From: Ascaphus truei
Taxonomy: Eukaryota > Chordata > Amphibia > Anura > Ascaphidae
Reading direction: 5' to 3'
DNA length: 64,000 nucleotides
NCBI GenBank assembly: GCA_036426205.1
Contig: WSYH01002498.1
Span: forward strand, 1 to 64,000
The notes under the pieces are model-generated. The model saw nothing but the letters and a program-made list of their open reading frames with translations, had not been told where the DNA came from and ran no database searches. The translations under genes and the position numbers were made by a program. Shown here piece by piece: positions 21,423-32,818 of this stretch. Each line of letters begins with the position of its first letter. The first letter of the stretch is position 1.

Positions 21423-23149
21423 GGGTCTTTTTTTATAGGTATTTTTTTAATATGTATTGGGGTTTTGTTTAATATGTATTGGGGGTTTTATATGTATTTG
21501 CGGAGGTTTATATGTATTTGGGTGGGTTTTATATGTATTGTTTTTTATATGTATGGGGGGGTTTATATATATTGGCTTTTTTAATATGTTTTTTTTATAT
21601 GTATTGGGGGGTTATATGTATTGGGGAGTTTCAAATATATTGGGGAGGTGTTTTTTTATGTATTTGGGGAGGTTTGTATATATTTGGGGAGGTGGGGGGT
21701 TGTATATATTTAAGGGGGGTGGGGATTTTTTTCTATTTATTAAGGGTGGGAAGTTTTTTGCATTGGGGTGTTTTTTTGTATATATTTTGTGGGGGGAGAG
21801 TGAGAGGAGAGAGGGGGTGAGTGAGGAAAAGTGGGAATGTGACGGAGGGGAGAGAAATACATGCGAGACGGGGGGCAGGGATTGAGTGAGAGTGGGGTTA
21901 ATTGATGGAGGGGGTAGAATGAGAGGTGAGACGGAGGGGAGAGAAATACATGGGAAGATGGAGGGAAATAGAGGGGGATCGCGAGGTGTGAAACTTCCTG
22001 CGCTGCGCCCCCCCTGCCTGCTCTCCAACTTGGTCGCGCCCCCCCTTACCTCCAATTAAGCATGAAATGACGCTGAGGGGTCATGTGACGTCACGTGACC
22101 TGCGGCATCATTTGACATCACGTCGCTATGGTAACGGGCGTCAGTTGATGCCATGTTGCCATGGAGACGTGTGGACTGAAGCCTGTAAGTAAATTTACAG
22201 AGGCCTCGCGCCCTCAGTGCGGGGTCTCTGTAACCGCCGTGCCCCCCCACAACAAAGTCTTGCGTCCCCCAGTTTGCGCACCGCTGACTTAAAGGGTATT
22301 CTCCCTATTTACAACATAATAAACAGTGGGCCTTGTCTGTGCTATTATTACTTTATAAACATTACTTGTCTACTCTCCCTGAGGCTTCTCTCCTCTTGTC
22401 CTCTGGGAACCTAAACTTCTCGAACTTTCCCCTCCCCTTATATACTCTCTGTGATGTCATCACCTGATGGAAACCAGTTAGGCACGCAGACCTCACCAGG
22501 AATACGTTTGTGAGTTCACTGTGTGTATATACAGTATGTGGCACTGCTGCTTGTTATTCGCATCTTGACAAAGGTCTGTGTTAGAGACCAAAACATAGAA
22601 CCGAACAACCTGAATAAATACTGTTTATATTTTTGCGAGACCCGTGGAGTGCCGGTACTTTCTTTAGGAAAGCTGATTTGCACACAATGTCTGATATAAA
22701 ATACAGTGCAATGTTGTCTAAATGTGTATGAGCGGTCCCTGTATTGGGGACACAAATAATTGGCAGTTGTTCTACAAAGGTTCCTGGCGCCCATTATTCT
22801 ACATCCTTGCTACGTCCTCACCCTGCCGCCTGAATCCAGACCCGAGTCACGGTAACCCATGCGGGGTAGCCACACAACACACCAATGTCGTCTCCCTAGA
22901 AGCCGGATGGGGAGCGTTACATGTGCTTAGGCTATTGTTCATTAGAACTTTCTTGGCAAGAATGACAATAGAGAAAAGTTATCTGTGGAGATTTCCGGTG
23001 ATTGAATCTTTTTAAAGAAGCTGATTTCAGTGATAAACTGTGTCATGTATTTTGTGCCTTCGAGGTGGGGCTGTCCCTTTTAACACAAACTCTCTGTCAC
23101 TGACGCTCACGTGTCCGGAGCGAGATGAATAATGCCCGTGTTTTGTCAG

Positions 23150-23300
23150 CAGGCTTCCGAAGGCGTTCCCATGCGCTTTTTCGCCAGCCTGGTGGAGCTG
23201 ATTGACTTCTACAGGAAAGAGAATGTGGGTTTGGTTACACACCTGCAGTTCCCCGCACAGCAGGAGGAAGAGGGGCCCGAGGAGCAAGATGAAGAGCAGG
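23150..23300 (+). CDS. INPP5D: INPP5D (SHIP1) exon: C-terminal half of SH2 domain
   Basis: The exon follows a tttgtcag acceptor and ends G|gtaatg (phase 1), 151 nt. It encodes QASEGVPMRFFASLVELIDF, then YRKENVGLVTHLQFP, then a Glu-rich tail. This matches the second half of the SHIP1 SH2 domain, the phosphotyrosine-binding module that recruits the 5-phosphatase to ITIM/ITAM receptors in blood cells. The GLVTHLQ block and the acidic tail favour SHIP1 over SHIP2 (INPPL1). The phosphotyrosine-binding arginine is encoded by an earlier exon, which was not found in 1-23149. The acceptor could alternatively be used three bases later. A frameshifted second copy is at about 30225-30430. Confidence 0.93.
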
Positions 23301-23383
23301 GTAATGACAGTCATGGGCCTTATATCTATTGAGACATCTAAGCAGCGGTCTAAGTGGCTTAATAAAAGTATTGGCACTGGAAT

Positions 23384-23793
23384 GGGACCTTTTGCCGCAG
23401 CAGCCGCCGTTCAGCCGCCACGGACAGTCAGCCACCGGCCGTTTCGCCCCTAAGCTGTGATTAGTGTTAGCTTTAGGGGTTAACTTTAGGGGATTTAGGA
23501 TAATGGGTTAAGCTTTTTAGGGTAAGGTGTTACGGTTAGGGGTTTTATGGTAAGGGATAGGATTAGGGGGTTAAGGGTTTTAATGTAAGGGGTTAGATTA
23601 GCATTAGGGGTTAAGTTTAGGGGGTTTAGGGTAAGGGGTTAAAGGGTTATGGTAAAGGGTTAAGGTTAGGGGGTTTTAGGTAAGGGGTAAAGTTGGGAGG
23701 TTACGGTATACATTGCCTTGGGGGCAAAACGGCCAGTGGCTAAATGTCCCGGTGGCTAAACAGCGGAGTTGCGGCAGCGAAAGGTCCTAAGCG
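23384..23793. repeat. Foldback element with telomere-like interior
   Basis: Left arm gggaccttttgccgcagc... and right arm ...gcagcgaaaggtcc are imperfect inverted repeats of about 70 bp (ccaccggccgttt versus cactggccgtttt). Between them, 23460-23705 is a degenerate GGGTTA/GGGGTTAA-rich tract on the + strand. It looks like a non-autonomous DNA element whose interior expanded from a TTAGGG-like seed. The second copy is at about 30510-30925. Confidence 0.75.
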
Positions 23794-23875
23794 CAGTGGT
23801 ACTGCGTCTGATTTAAGAAAATTGAACGTCTATTGAACCTTGGGACAAAGCTCTTTGGATCGTGTTTTAAAAAGC

Positions 23876-24346
23876 GAGAGAGACAGAGACAGACTCAGAG
23901 ACAGAGAGAGACTCAGAGAGAGAGAGACTCAGAGCGAGAGAGAGAGACTCAGAGAGAGAGAGACAGAGAGAGAGACAGAGAGAGAGACAGAGACAGACTC
24001 AGAGAGAGAGAGAGACTCAGAGAGAGAGAGAGAGACAGACTCAGAGACAGACTCAGAGAGAGAGAGACTCAGAGCGATGTATAAGAAGAGAAGACTCAGA
24101 GAGAGAGAGACAGAGACAGACTCAGAGAGAGAGAGAGACTCAGAGAGAGAGAGAGACTCAGAGAGAGAGACAGAGAGCGACAGAGACAGAGAGAGAGACA
24201 GAGACAGAGACAGACTCAGAGACAGACTCAGAGACAGAGAGAGACTCAGAGCGAGAGAGAGACTCAGAGAGAGAGAGACAGAGAGAGAGACAGAGACAGA
24301 GAGAGAGAGAGAGAGAGACAGAGAGAGGGAGACAGAGACAGGTGGC
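23876..24346 (+). repeat. Purine GA/CAGA microsatellite
   Basis: Almost pure agagag/acagag/actcag mixture. Arg-Glu or Ser-Leu reading frames over it are composition artefacts. Second copy at about 31010-31475. Confidence 0.95.
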
Positions 24347-27300
24347 ACTGTGAGTGTGAAAATAAGAAAGTAGTGGTCCCATCACACTTTGATCAATACA
24401 TACAAGTTTACTCAGATGCCCGTGATCCTGTATATATACAGTGATGTACATACGACATTGACAAAGTGACATTGAATTCCTCCCGTAAAGAGCTTGCGAT
24501 CGAATTCTTCATACACGAGGTACAATAATGTGCCTAATGTTTCACAGAGCTGGCAATAGAACTCACTTCTTTCTTAAAACCCGTCTCAAATCTCTTCTTT
24601 CCTTCCTCTCTCGAATATGTCAGGGTGGATTCCTCACTGGCGAACTGCACACTAAAACGACAACGTTTGCTAGAAAATGTCGATTTTTCGCTTTGACTGA
24701 CTCACGACCTAACTTTTTAGGTTAAAAAGTTGTAACCAACTTTTATTTTTCATATTTTCAAACTTTTTTTTATTATAATGTACCGATGTAGCAGCCATTG
24801 TTGCTCTCCAAAGCGAATCGCACAACGGGCCAACGGGAGCAACTGCCATTTTAAATGCATTAGCCATGTGTGAAAAAAGGGGACGGGGCTCCTGTAATAA
24901 AGGGACGAGCCAAGGTGCCAGCAGGTGCAATAACGTCTGCAAGGCGAATCGAGCTTGGGCAATAAAGGGACGAGCCAAGGTCAAATTTGTAAGATTAAAG
25001 TGGTCGCTGTGATCATCCTTGTTGTTTCAAATTCCACTAAGTAAGAATTTTTGTTTGTGTTTTCTAGGTCTTGAGTAAGGGAAGGGGCATTGGTGTATGT
25101 AAACACCACTGGTTTACTATTAGTATTAGTGATTTGTGTAACCAATCCCATTCCGTGTAGTGTTTATGGGATATTTGACCATCACAGCAAACAGTATTTA
25201 TAATAGGAGTGCGGTTAAGGGGGAGGAAGGGGCTGATGGGCGAGTTCGGGAAAGATGGCATGTAGGGAAAAGATGCGATACCTCAGAGAGGTCGTTTGGA
25301 GAAGAATAAGGGAGAGTAGAAAGGAAGGGGTGTTTATATATAGTAATAGCAAAGACAAGGCACACCCGACCCTGTTTATGCCTGTTGTATTGATATGGAA
25401 GGTAGAGTTAGTACCATGTAAGTAAGGATTCCCCAAAAGGAGGAAGGAAGTCCTGAATATTACAGGAAGGGAATACGCATGCACAGCACAAGCTAGTGGG
25501 ATAGGAAAAAGTCAGGGGCGTCTCTTGTGTCAGCGGATTCAGCTCTAACCGGGATCTGCACTAATATCCCTCATCAGTCTGTATGGAAGTGGCTGTGCCC
25601 AAACAGGTCAAAGGTAACGAGTCCCATGAGAAAACCATTCAGGACTACCGTAGGGGCCTAGTGAAATTGGTATGAATGCTGTGATATTCCAAGCAACATG
25701 GGGGTTGGGGCAACGTAGAGCAAATAATTAAATTGTTCCTCCATTCGAGTCGAGTTAAGAAGGGAAAGAGAATGGATCACACTGACAGTGGTAATAGTTC
25801 ATCTGTTATATAAAATATAGGCAACGTGTCAATTGTATGGCGGTCCCTGTATTTGGGACATAAATAAATATCAGTGGTACGACAAAAGTTCTGGCGCCCA
25901 TTATTCTACAACATTGCTACCTCCTTGCCCAGCGCCTGAATCCAGCCCCTTGAATCAGGTAACCCATGCAGTAGTAGCCATACAACACACACCGATGTAG
26001 TCTCCCTAGAAGCTGGCATGGAAGAGGTTACATTTGGCGCCAAACACACTGGCAAAGCACGAGAAAAGAACGAGAAGAATGTGTGTGCTTTTCCTTTGGA
26101 ACTTTTAGGGTGAACAGTTTGTGTTATGTTTACTATGTATTGCATAGCTTTCCCTGGATATTATAGAAAGTTAAAATAATGCATCAACCTGAATGGACTA
26201 TTCTAAATGGCGACAGTCTTGCACAAAGGTATTAGTCTACTGAGGCAAAATAGCGTCTTGTGAAAATTGTGAGTGCACACGGACATAATAACTGTGATCA
26301 AAACTAAGATCTCTTTGGGCTGAGAGCCTCAGTACAGCCAAAATCGTGGTGAGCCATGTCAAGCCAAGTCACGCCAAGTCACGAGGGACAGTGTTCCTGC
26401 CCCAGTCAAGAGGGTACAGGTTTCCCGTCCAGTATAGAGGGACAGTGGTTTTCCCGTCCAGTTAAGAGGGACAGTGTTTCCTGCCCAGTAAGGAGGGACA
26501 CGGTTTCCCGTCCAGTTTTAAGAGGGACCGGGTTCCCAACAAGATGCAAATATGCTTATGGGCATGATATCTCTTGGGTATCGCAGCCTGATCCTAGGGC
26601 GCGAGCTTCAGCCACCCACTCCCCTCCGATCTCCTACAGCTCGGATACAGATCAATATGGGTCACACCCTGATCCCGCGTTTGTTAGGAGGAATTATGAG
26701 TGTTAAGAGAGACAGAAGCAAATGGAACGAGAGTGACATAAAACTCACTCTAGTGATTGTGTGTACTGATTATTCACTTGTGGTGTGGTGAAATGGCCGC
26801 TGTACCAGTACTCCACAGCTAGTGCACTTAACATGCCCAGCGGGTTTTTGTCATACTGTAGGAGAACGGAATTCCTACACGCTTCTTGTTTTTGATGTCG
26901 ACGTCGAAGGAGCCTTGTCTAGTACTGCCAAGTGGTGGGGAACTGGGGGCCGATTGATGCGGTTGCTCCATTGCTATGGAGCTATATGGCCTCCAGTGAT
27001 TCCAAGACTGCAGCGCCCCTCTCCCCTATATGGGAAATGCCCGGTAGCTGCTGTGGTTGCTGTGCTGCTGTGGCTGCTGTATTGCACGACTTACCCAGGA
27101 GCTCCAGAGTTTGGGAAACCCTTTTTTTTTTTGCAGTTTTTTTATGTATTGTTTTTTTTAATATGATTTTTTTTTATATGTTTTGGTGGTAATTATTTCT
27201 AGTATTGTGGGTGATATTATATGGTATTGGGGTAATTTTTTGTATTGGGGTGATATTATATGTCTTGGGTGATATTTCTATGTTATTGGGGTAAGTCCTT

Positions 27301-27540
27301 ATGTACGCTGGGGTACTATTTATGCTTGGGGTGATTTTATATGTTACTTGGGATATTTGCTATGTATTTGAGGGATCTATTCTATGTATTGGGGTAATCT
27401 TTTTATGTTTGGGTTGACTATTTACTTGTCTTGGGGTAAATGTATAACATGTATTGGGGGGAGAGTTAATGTGTAATTGGTGGTGAATTATATGTAGTGG
27501 GGGTAAATATTTATATGTATTGGGGTGGATATTTATATGT

Positions 27541-28385
27541 TAAGCGGGTCGAGAAATGGAATGTACCTCGTCCGGATAAGGAAAGTTTCCTCCATTGCTT
27601 TGATTCCCGTACGTCGTGGTAATGACTTTCGCCGCAAGTCACGTCCCAGCTTCCTGTAAGTCTCACCTCACCACTCCTCCAAGCTCTGCCCGGATCGTCA
27701 TTTTCCCCACACAAGTGTATTGAAACGCCCTACCATATCCCCACCTCTTCCCCTTCCCCTTCCTGCCATCTGTAAGGTTGCCCACCTTCTCTACGGCAAA
27801 CTCTCTTCACCCCTCGCCTCTGAGCGAGGACTCCCCTCCCAGTCGTGTTGCCCTATCCCTTATTCCTCGGGTACCAGATCTCATAACCCCTCGCTTCTTC
27901 TGGAGGCAAGACACGTGACCTTACGGCTCTTGTCCCCCTCCCACCCTGCTTCATCGTCGACTGCAATACGACGACCCTGGTCATCGACTCATAATACAAT
28001 GTTTCTGCTGGTCTGCGCGTACTTTTCGGACGTCTTCCCATCCTTCACGCCCCATGATCCATTTGACCCTACTTACGCCTTCATCTACACCCCATCTACC
28101 CACCGCATATATCGAAGCCCAAACACAACAACTCCACACCCGGCCGTCCCTCCTCTCGCACAGCACTATTCCCTACAAGTCCTTAGACTCAACCCCCTCC
28201 CCTCGTTCCATTCGGGGGCTCCCCCCTCCTCTTGAAAATCCCCTTTGGTGACCGGCCGCTCGTTTTTCTAGTTACTATTATGCTCTCATACCTCTGACAT
28301 TTTACCTATAAGCCACTATTCGGCCAGCCAGTGTTTTCCTTAAATGCCCTACTGGGAACGGAAATTCTGGGGCTGCCATCTCCTT
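27541..28385. other. Unique insert inside the noisy copy
   Basis: Lies within the 21-bp array of the second copy. It is C/T-rich with no recognised gene or repeat. It may be low-quality read sequence or a real haplotype insertion. The 171-residue open frame here has no recognisable domain. Confidence 0.5.
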
Positions 28386-30224
28386 TCATTAGATGTCATG
28401 GGTACTATTTATATTTGTAAATTGGGTAATATTTATATGTATGGGGTAATATTTAATGTATTGGGGTAATTGGTTCTATGTAGTGGGGTCTTTTTTTAAT
28501 ATGGTATTTGTTATATGTATTGGGTTTTGTTGAATATATTGGGGGTTTATATGTATGATTGAGGAGGTTTAATGTATTTGGGTGGGTTTTTATGTATGGT
28601 TTTTAATGTATGGGGGGGGTTTATATTATTGGCTTTTTGTTAATATGTTTTTTTTAGATTTTATGGGGGTCGGTTATATGTTATTTGGGGAGGTTTAAAT
28701 ATATTGGGGAGGTGTTTTTATGTGATTTGTGGAAGAGTTAAGGGGGAGGTGGGGGGTTGTACTATATTAAGGGCGGTGTGGGATTTTTTCTATGATTAAG
28801 GGCTGGGAAGTTTTTTGATTGGGGGTTTTTTTGTATATATATTTTGTGGGTGAGAGAGTGAGAGGGAGAGATGGGGTGGTAGTGAGAAAAGTGGGAATGT
28901 ATTAATGACTGGAGGTGTGAGAGAAATACATGCGAGACGGGGGGCAGGGTATTGAGTGAGAGTGGGGTTTAATTGGGGCAGGGTAGGGGGTAGAATGAGA
29001 TGGTGAGACGGACGGGGAGAGAAATACATGGGAAGAGTGGAGGGGAAATAGAGGGGAACGCGATAGGTGTGAAACTTCCTGCGCTAGCCGCCCCCCCATG
29101 CCGCTCTCCACTTGAGCCGCGCCCCCCTTATTCCTCCAATTAAGCATGAATGACGCTGAGGGGTCATGTTGACGTCACGTGACCTGCAGGCATCATTTGA
29201 CATCACGTCGACTATGGTAACGGGCGTCAGTTGATGCCATGTTGCCATGGAGAGACGTTGTGGACTGAAGCCTGTAAGTAAATTTACAGAGGCCTCGCGG
29301 CCCCCTCAGTGCGGGGTCTCTGTAACCGCCGTTGCCCCCCCACAACAAAGTCTTGCGTCCCCAGTTTGCGCACGCTGACTTAAAGGGTATTCTCCTATTT
29401 AACATACATAAACAGTGGGCCTTGTCTGTGCCTATTTTACTTTATAAACATTACTTGTCTACTCCTCCCTGAGGCTTCTCTCCTCTTGTCCTCTGGGAAC
29501 CTAAACTTCTGAAACTTTCCCCTCCCCTTATATACTCTTCTGTGATGTCATCACCTGATGGAAAACCAGTTAGGCACGCAGACCTCACAGGAATACGTTG
29601 GTGAGTTCACTGTGTGTATATACAGTATGTGGCACTGCTGCTTGTGTATCGCCATCTTTGACAAAGGTCTGTGTTAGAGACCAAAAACATAGAACCGAAC
29701 AACCTGATAAATACTGTTTATATTTTTGCGAGACCGGGGTGCGGCGTTGTACATTTCTTTAGGAAAGCTGATTGCTGACAATAGTCTGATATAAAATACA
29801 GTGCCATGTTTGTGTCTAAATGTGTATGAGCGGTCCCTGTATGGGGACACAAATAATGGCAGTGTTCTTACAAAGGTTCCTGGCGCCCATTATTCTACAT
29901 CTTGCTACGTCCTCACCCTGCGCCGTGAATCCAGACCCGAGTCACGGTAACCCATGCGGGGGTAGCCAAACAAAAACACACAATGTACGTCTCCCTAAAG
30001 CCGGATGTGGGAGCGTTACATGTGCTTAGGTCTAGTGTTCATAGAACTCTTGGCGTCAAGAATGACAATAGAGAAAAGTATCTGTGGAGATTTCCGGTGA
30101 TTTGAATCTTTTTTAAAGAAGCTGATTTCATGATAAACTGTGTCATGTATTTTGCCTTCGAGGTGGGGCGTCCCTTAACAACCTCTGTCACTGACGATCA
30201 CTTCCAGCGAGATGAATCCGTTTG

Positions 30225-30430
30225 TCAGGCTTCGAGTGACGCTCTGCGACTCCCAGTTTTACGTCTTCTCCTAATAAGATTCCGAAAAATTTTGCTGTTC
30301 CCATGCGCTTTTTCGCCAGCCCTGGTGGAGCTGATTGACTTCTACAGGAAGAGAATGTGGGTTTGTGTACACACCTGCAGTCCCCGCACAGCAGGAGAAG
30401 AGGGGCCCGAGGAGCAAGATGAAGAGCAGG
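30225..30430 (+). pseudogene. INPP5D: Frameshifted duplicate of the INPP5D SH2 exon
   Basis: Matches the exon at 23150-23300, including the G|gtaatg donor, but has an extra C in the agccctggtgg stretch, a lost A in the acaggaagag stretch, other indels, and about 70 unrelated bases after ggcttcgag. The frame is destroyed. It lies inside the noisy copy, so it is more probably a sequence error than a true pseudo-exon. Confidence 0.8.
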
Positions 30431-32135
30431 GTAATGACAGTCATGGGCCTTATACTATTAGACATCTAAGCCGCGGTCTAAGTGGCTATAAAAAGTATTG
30501 GCACTGGAATGGACCTTTGCCGCAGCAGCCAGCCGTTCAGCCGCCGACGACAGTCAGGCCACCGGCCGTTTCGCCCCTAAGCTGTGATTAGTGTTAGCTT
30601 TAGGGGTTAACTTTAGGGGATTTAGGATAATGGGTAAGCTTTTTAGGGTTAGGTGTTACGGTTAGGGTTTATGGTAAGGGATAGGATTAGGGGGTTAAGG
30701 TTTTAATGTAAGGGGTAGATTAGCATTAGGGGTTAAGTTTAGGGGGTTTAGGGTAAGGGGTTAAAGGGTTATGGTAAGGGTATTAAGGTTGTAGTTGGGG
30801 TTTTAGGTAAGGGGTTAAAGTTGGGAGGTTACGGTTATACATTGCCTTGGGGGCAAAACGGCCAGTGGCTAAATGTCCCGGTGGTACTAAACAGCGGAGT
30901 TCCAGCGCAGCGAAAGGTCCTAAGCGCAGGTGGTACTGCGTTGATTTAGAAAATTGAACGTCTATTGAACCTTGGGACAAAGCTCTTTGGATCGTGTTTT
31001 AAAAAGCGGAGAGAGACAGAGACACTCAGAGACAGAGAGAGACTCAGAGAGAGAGGAATCAGATGCGAAATGAAGAGAGATCAGAAGAGAGAGTAGAAGA
31101 GAGAGAGACAGAGAGGAGACAGACGACTCAGAGACAGAGAGAGACTCAGAGAGACGAGAGAGAGACAAGACTAGAAGGAAGAGACTCAGAAGAGAGAGAG
31201 AGAAGAGGAGATAAGAAGAGAGACTAAGAGAGAGAGACAAGAGACAGACTCGAGAAGACAGAGAGAGACTCAGAGAGGAGAGAGAGACTCAGAGAGAGAG
31301 ACAGAGAGCGACAGAGACAGAGAGGAGACAGAGACAGAGACAGACATCAGAGACAGACCAGAGACAGAGAGAGACCAGAGCGAGAGAGAGACTCAGAGAG
31401 AGAGAGAGAAGAGAGAGACAGAGAAGAGAGAGAGAGAGAGAGAGACAGAGAGAGGAGAGACAGAGACAGGTGGCACTGGTGAGTGTGAAAATAAGAAAGT
31501 AGTGGTCCCATCACACTTGATCAACATACAAGTTTACTCAGATGCCCGTGATCCTGTATATATACAGTGATGTACATACGACATGTCTGACTAAAGTGAC
31601 ATGTAATTCCTCGTAAAGAGCTTGCGTCGAATTCTTCATACACGAGGTACAATAATGTGCCTAAATGTTTCACAGCTGGCAATTGTAACTCACTTCTTTT
31701 TTAAAAACCGTCTCAAACTCTTCTTCCTTCCTCTCGAATATGTCAGGGTGGATCTCACTGGCGAACGCACACTAAAACGACAACGTTTGCTAGAAAATGT
31801 CGATTTTTCGCTTTTGACTGACTCACGACCTAACTTTTTAGGTTAAAAAGTTGTAACCAACTTTTATTTTTCATATTTTCAAACTTTTTTTTTATTTAAT
31901 GTACCGACTAGTTGTAGCAGCCATTGTTGCTCTCCAAAGCGAATCGCACAACGGGCCAACGGAGACAACTGCCATTTTAAATGCATTAGCCATGTGTGAA
32001 AAGGGACGGGGCTCCTGTAATAAAGGGACGAGACCAAGGTGCCAGCAGGTGCAATAACGTCTGCGGCGAATCGAGCTTGGGCATAATAAAGGTGTACGAA
32101 GCCAATGGTACAGCAAGGTATGCAATAACGTCTGC

Positions 32136-32140
32136 NNNNN
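32136..32140. other. Assembly gap (5 N)
   Basis: Five N directly between two copies of the same flanking sequence (gtctgc...gtctgcaaggcg). It marks a contig join of unspecified size. Confidence 1.
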
Positions 32141-32317
32141 GTCTGCAAGGCGAATCGAGCTTGGGCAATAAAGGGACGAGCCAAGGTTCAAGCAGGTGCA
32201 ATAACGTCTGCAAGGCGAATCGAGCTTGGGCATGTTAGCTCGTCTCTAATCCTGATGCTACTAGTTTGAAGTGCCGTCTATCGATATTTTTACCAGTCTG
32301 CATGTCTTTCCTTACAG

Positions 32318-32480
32318 AGCCAGAAACAGTCCCTCCAAATCTTCCCCCAAGGACGTTCCCCTCTTCAGTGTTAACAGAAATAACAGAATGCAAGATGGCT
32401 ACAGAGAGAGCGTCCCCCGGGAATTCGTCACTCCTCTCTGAGATGCTGCTGCAGAGACTGCAGGATACCGACACCCGCAG
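32318..32480 (+). CDS. INPP5D: INPP5D (SHIP1) exon: proline motif and linker
   Basis: Acceptor ccttacag, donor AG|gtagat, 163 nt, phase 1 in and phase 2 out. The split codon G|AG joins the SH2 exon. It encodes EPETVPPNLPPRTFP, a PPxLPPR motif as in mammalian SHIP1 (an SH3-ligand type sequence). A variable segment follows, then LLSEMLLQRLQDTDTR, matching the mammalian LSETLFQRLQSMDT block. This is the linker between SH2 and the phosphatase module. The variable middle (ITECKMATERASPG) has no clear counterpart that I recognise. Confidence 0.92.
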
Positions 32481-32500
32481 GTAGATTCTATTGCTCACGT

Positions 32501-32570
32501 GGGGGTTATTCATGAAACTGTCATTGTGCCGATCGGGGCTCTGTCACCGTTTAATGAATAACCCCCATTG
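32501..32570. repeat. Short hairpin in intron, next to exon
   Basis: gggggttattcatgaaact ... gtttaatgaataaccccc forms an inverted repeat with arms of about 18-19 bp, starting 21 bp after the exon donor. Probably the remains of a small foldback transposon. Confidence 0.7.
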
Positions 32571-32818
32571 CCTCTCTTCTGGATTTAGTGATACCTGTAT
32601 ATTTGCAAGACATATAAGCTCCTCAATGATAATATACATTGCATACAGTATACAATTTGGATTCTTTTGGTACAAAGCAGATCTGTTTAGCCTTAAACAG
32701 TCAGCAACCGTATTAATTACACTGCCAGAGAAGACAACGCATTCAGACCCCTCTCCCAGATTAACCCCTTGAGTGCCCTGTTGACATACACTTTACATAA
32801 TGAGGGCCGTACTAAAAT

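Larger units (their letters stand above)
18905..24985 (+). repeat. First copy of a large direct duplication (clean copy)
   Basis: This segment, from ttgtaagataagtggtcg to gacgagccaaggt, is repeated at 24988-32135 in the same order, with many small indels in the second copy. It contains the SH2 exon of INPP5D at 23150-23300, the 27-bp and 21-bp tandem arrays, the telomere-like foldback and the GA-rich tract. The reading frame of the exon is intact only here. Confidence 0.9.
24988..32135 (+). repeat. Second, noisy copy of 18905-24985 (probable assembly artefact)
   Basis: Colinear with the first copy but littered with single-base insertions and deletions, many in homopolymers, and with scrambled tandem arrays. 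It ends at a run of five N (32136-32140), after which the junction sequence gtctgcaaggcgaatcgagc appears again. About 845 bp at 27541-28385 has no counterpart in the first copy. This pattern fits gap filling with uncorrected long reads better than a real tandem duplication. Confidence 0.85.

Noticed and set aside
20894..21472. Open frame with repeated ICIGVIF / MYWGDIY units
   Set aside because: Product of a 21-bp tandem repeat, open in several frames at once.
22555..22600. Hammerhead motif (cttgacaaaggtct...agaccaaaac)
   Set aside because: Box I and box II both deviate (cttgaca, caaaac). A relative of the terminus family at best, not a credible ribozyme.
23460..23705. Interstitial telomere from a chromosome fusion
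   Set aside because: The GGGTTA units are irregular and lie between inverted arms of a repeat element, so a transposon interior is more likely.
23840..24373. Arg/Glu/Ser-rich open frame of 177 residues
   Set aside because: GA microsatellite; open in several frames and on both strands.
24988..32135. Real tandem duplication of the SH2 exon
   Set aside because: The second copy differs mainly by indels and ends at an N gap. Sequencing or assembly error is the simpler reading, though not proven.
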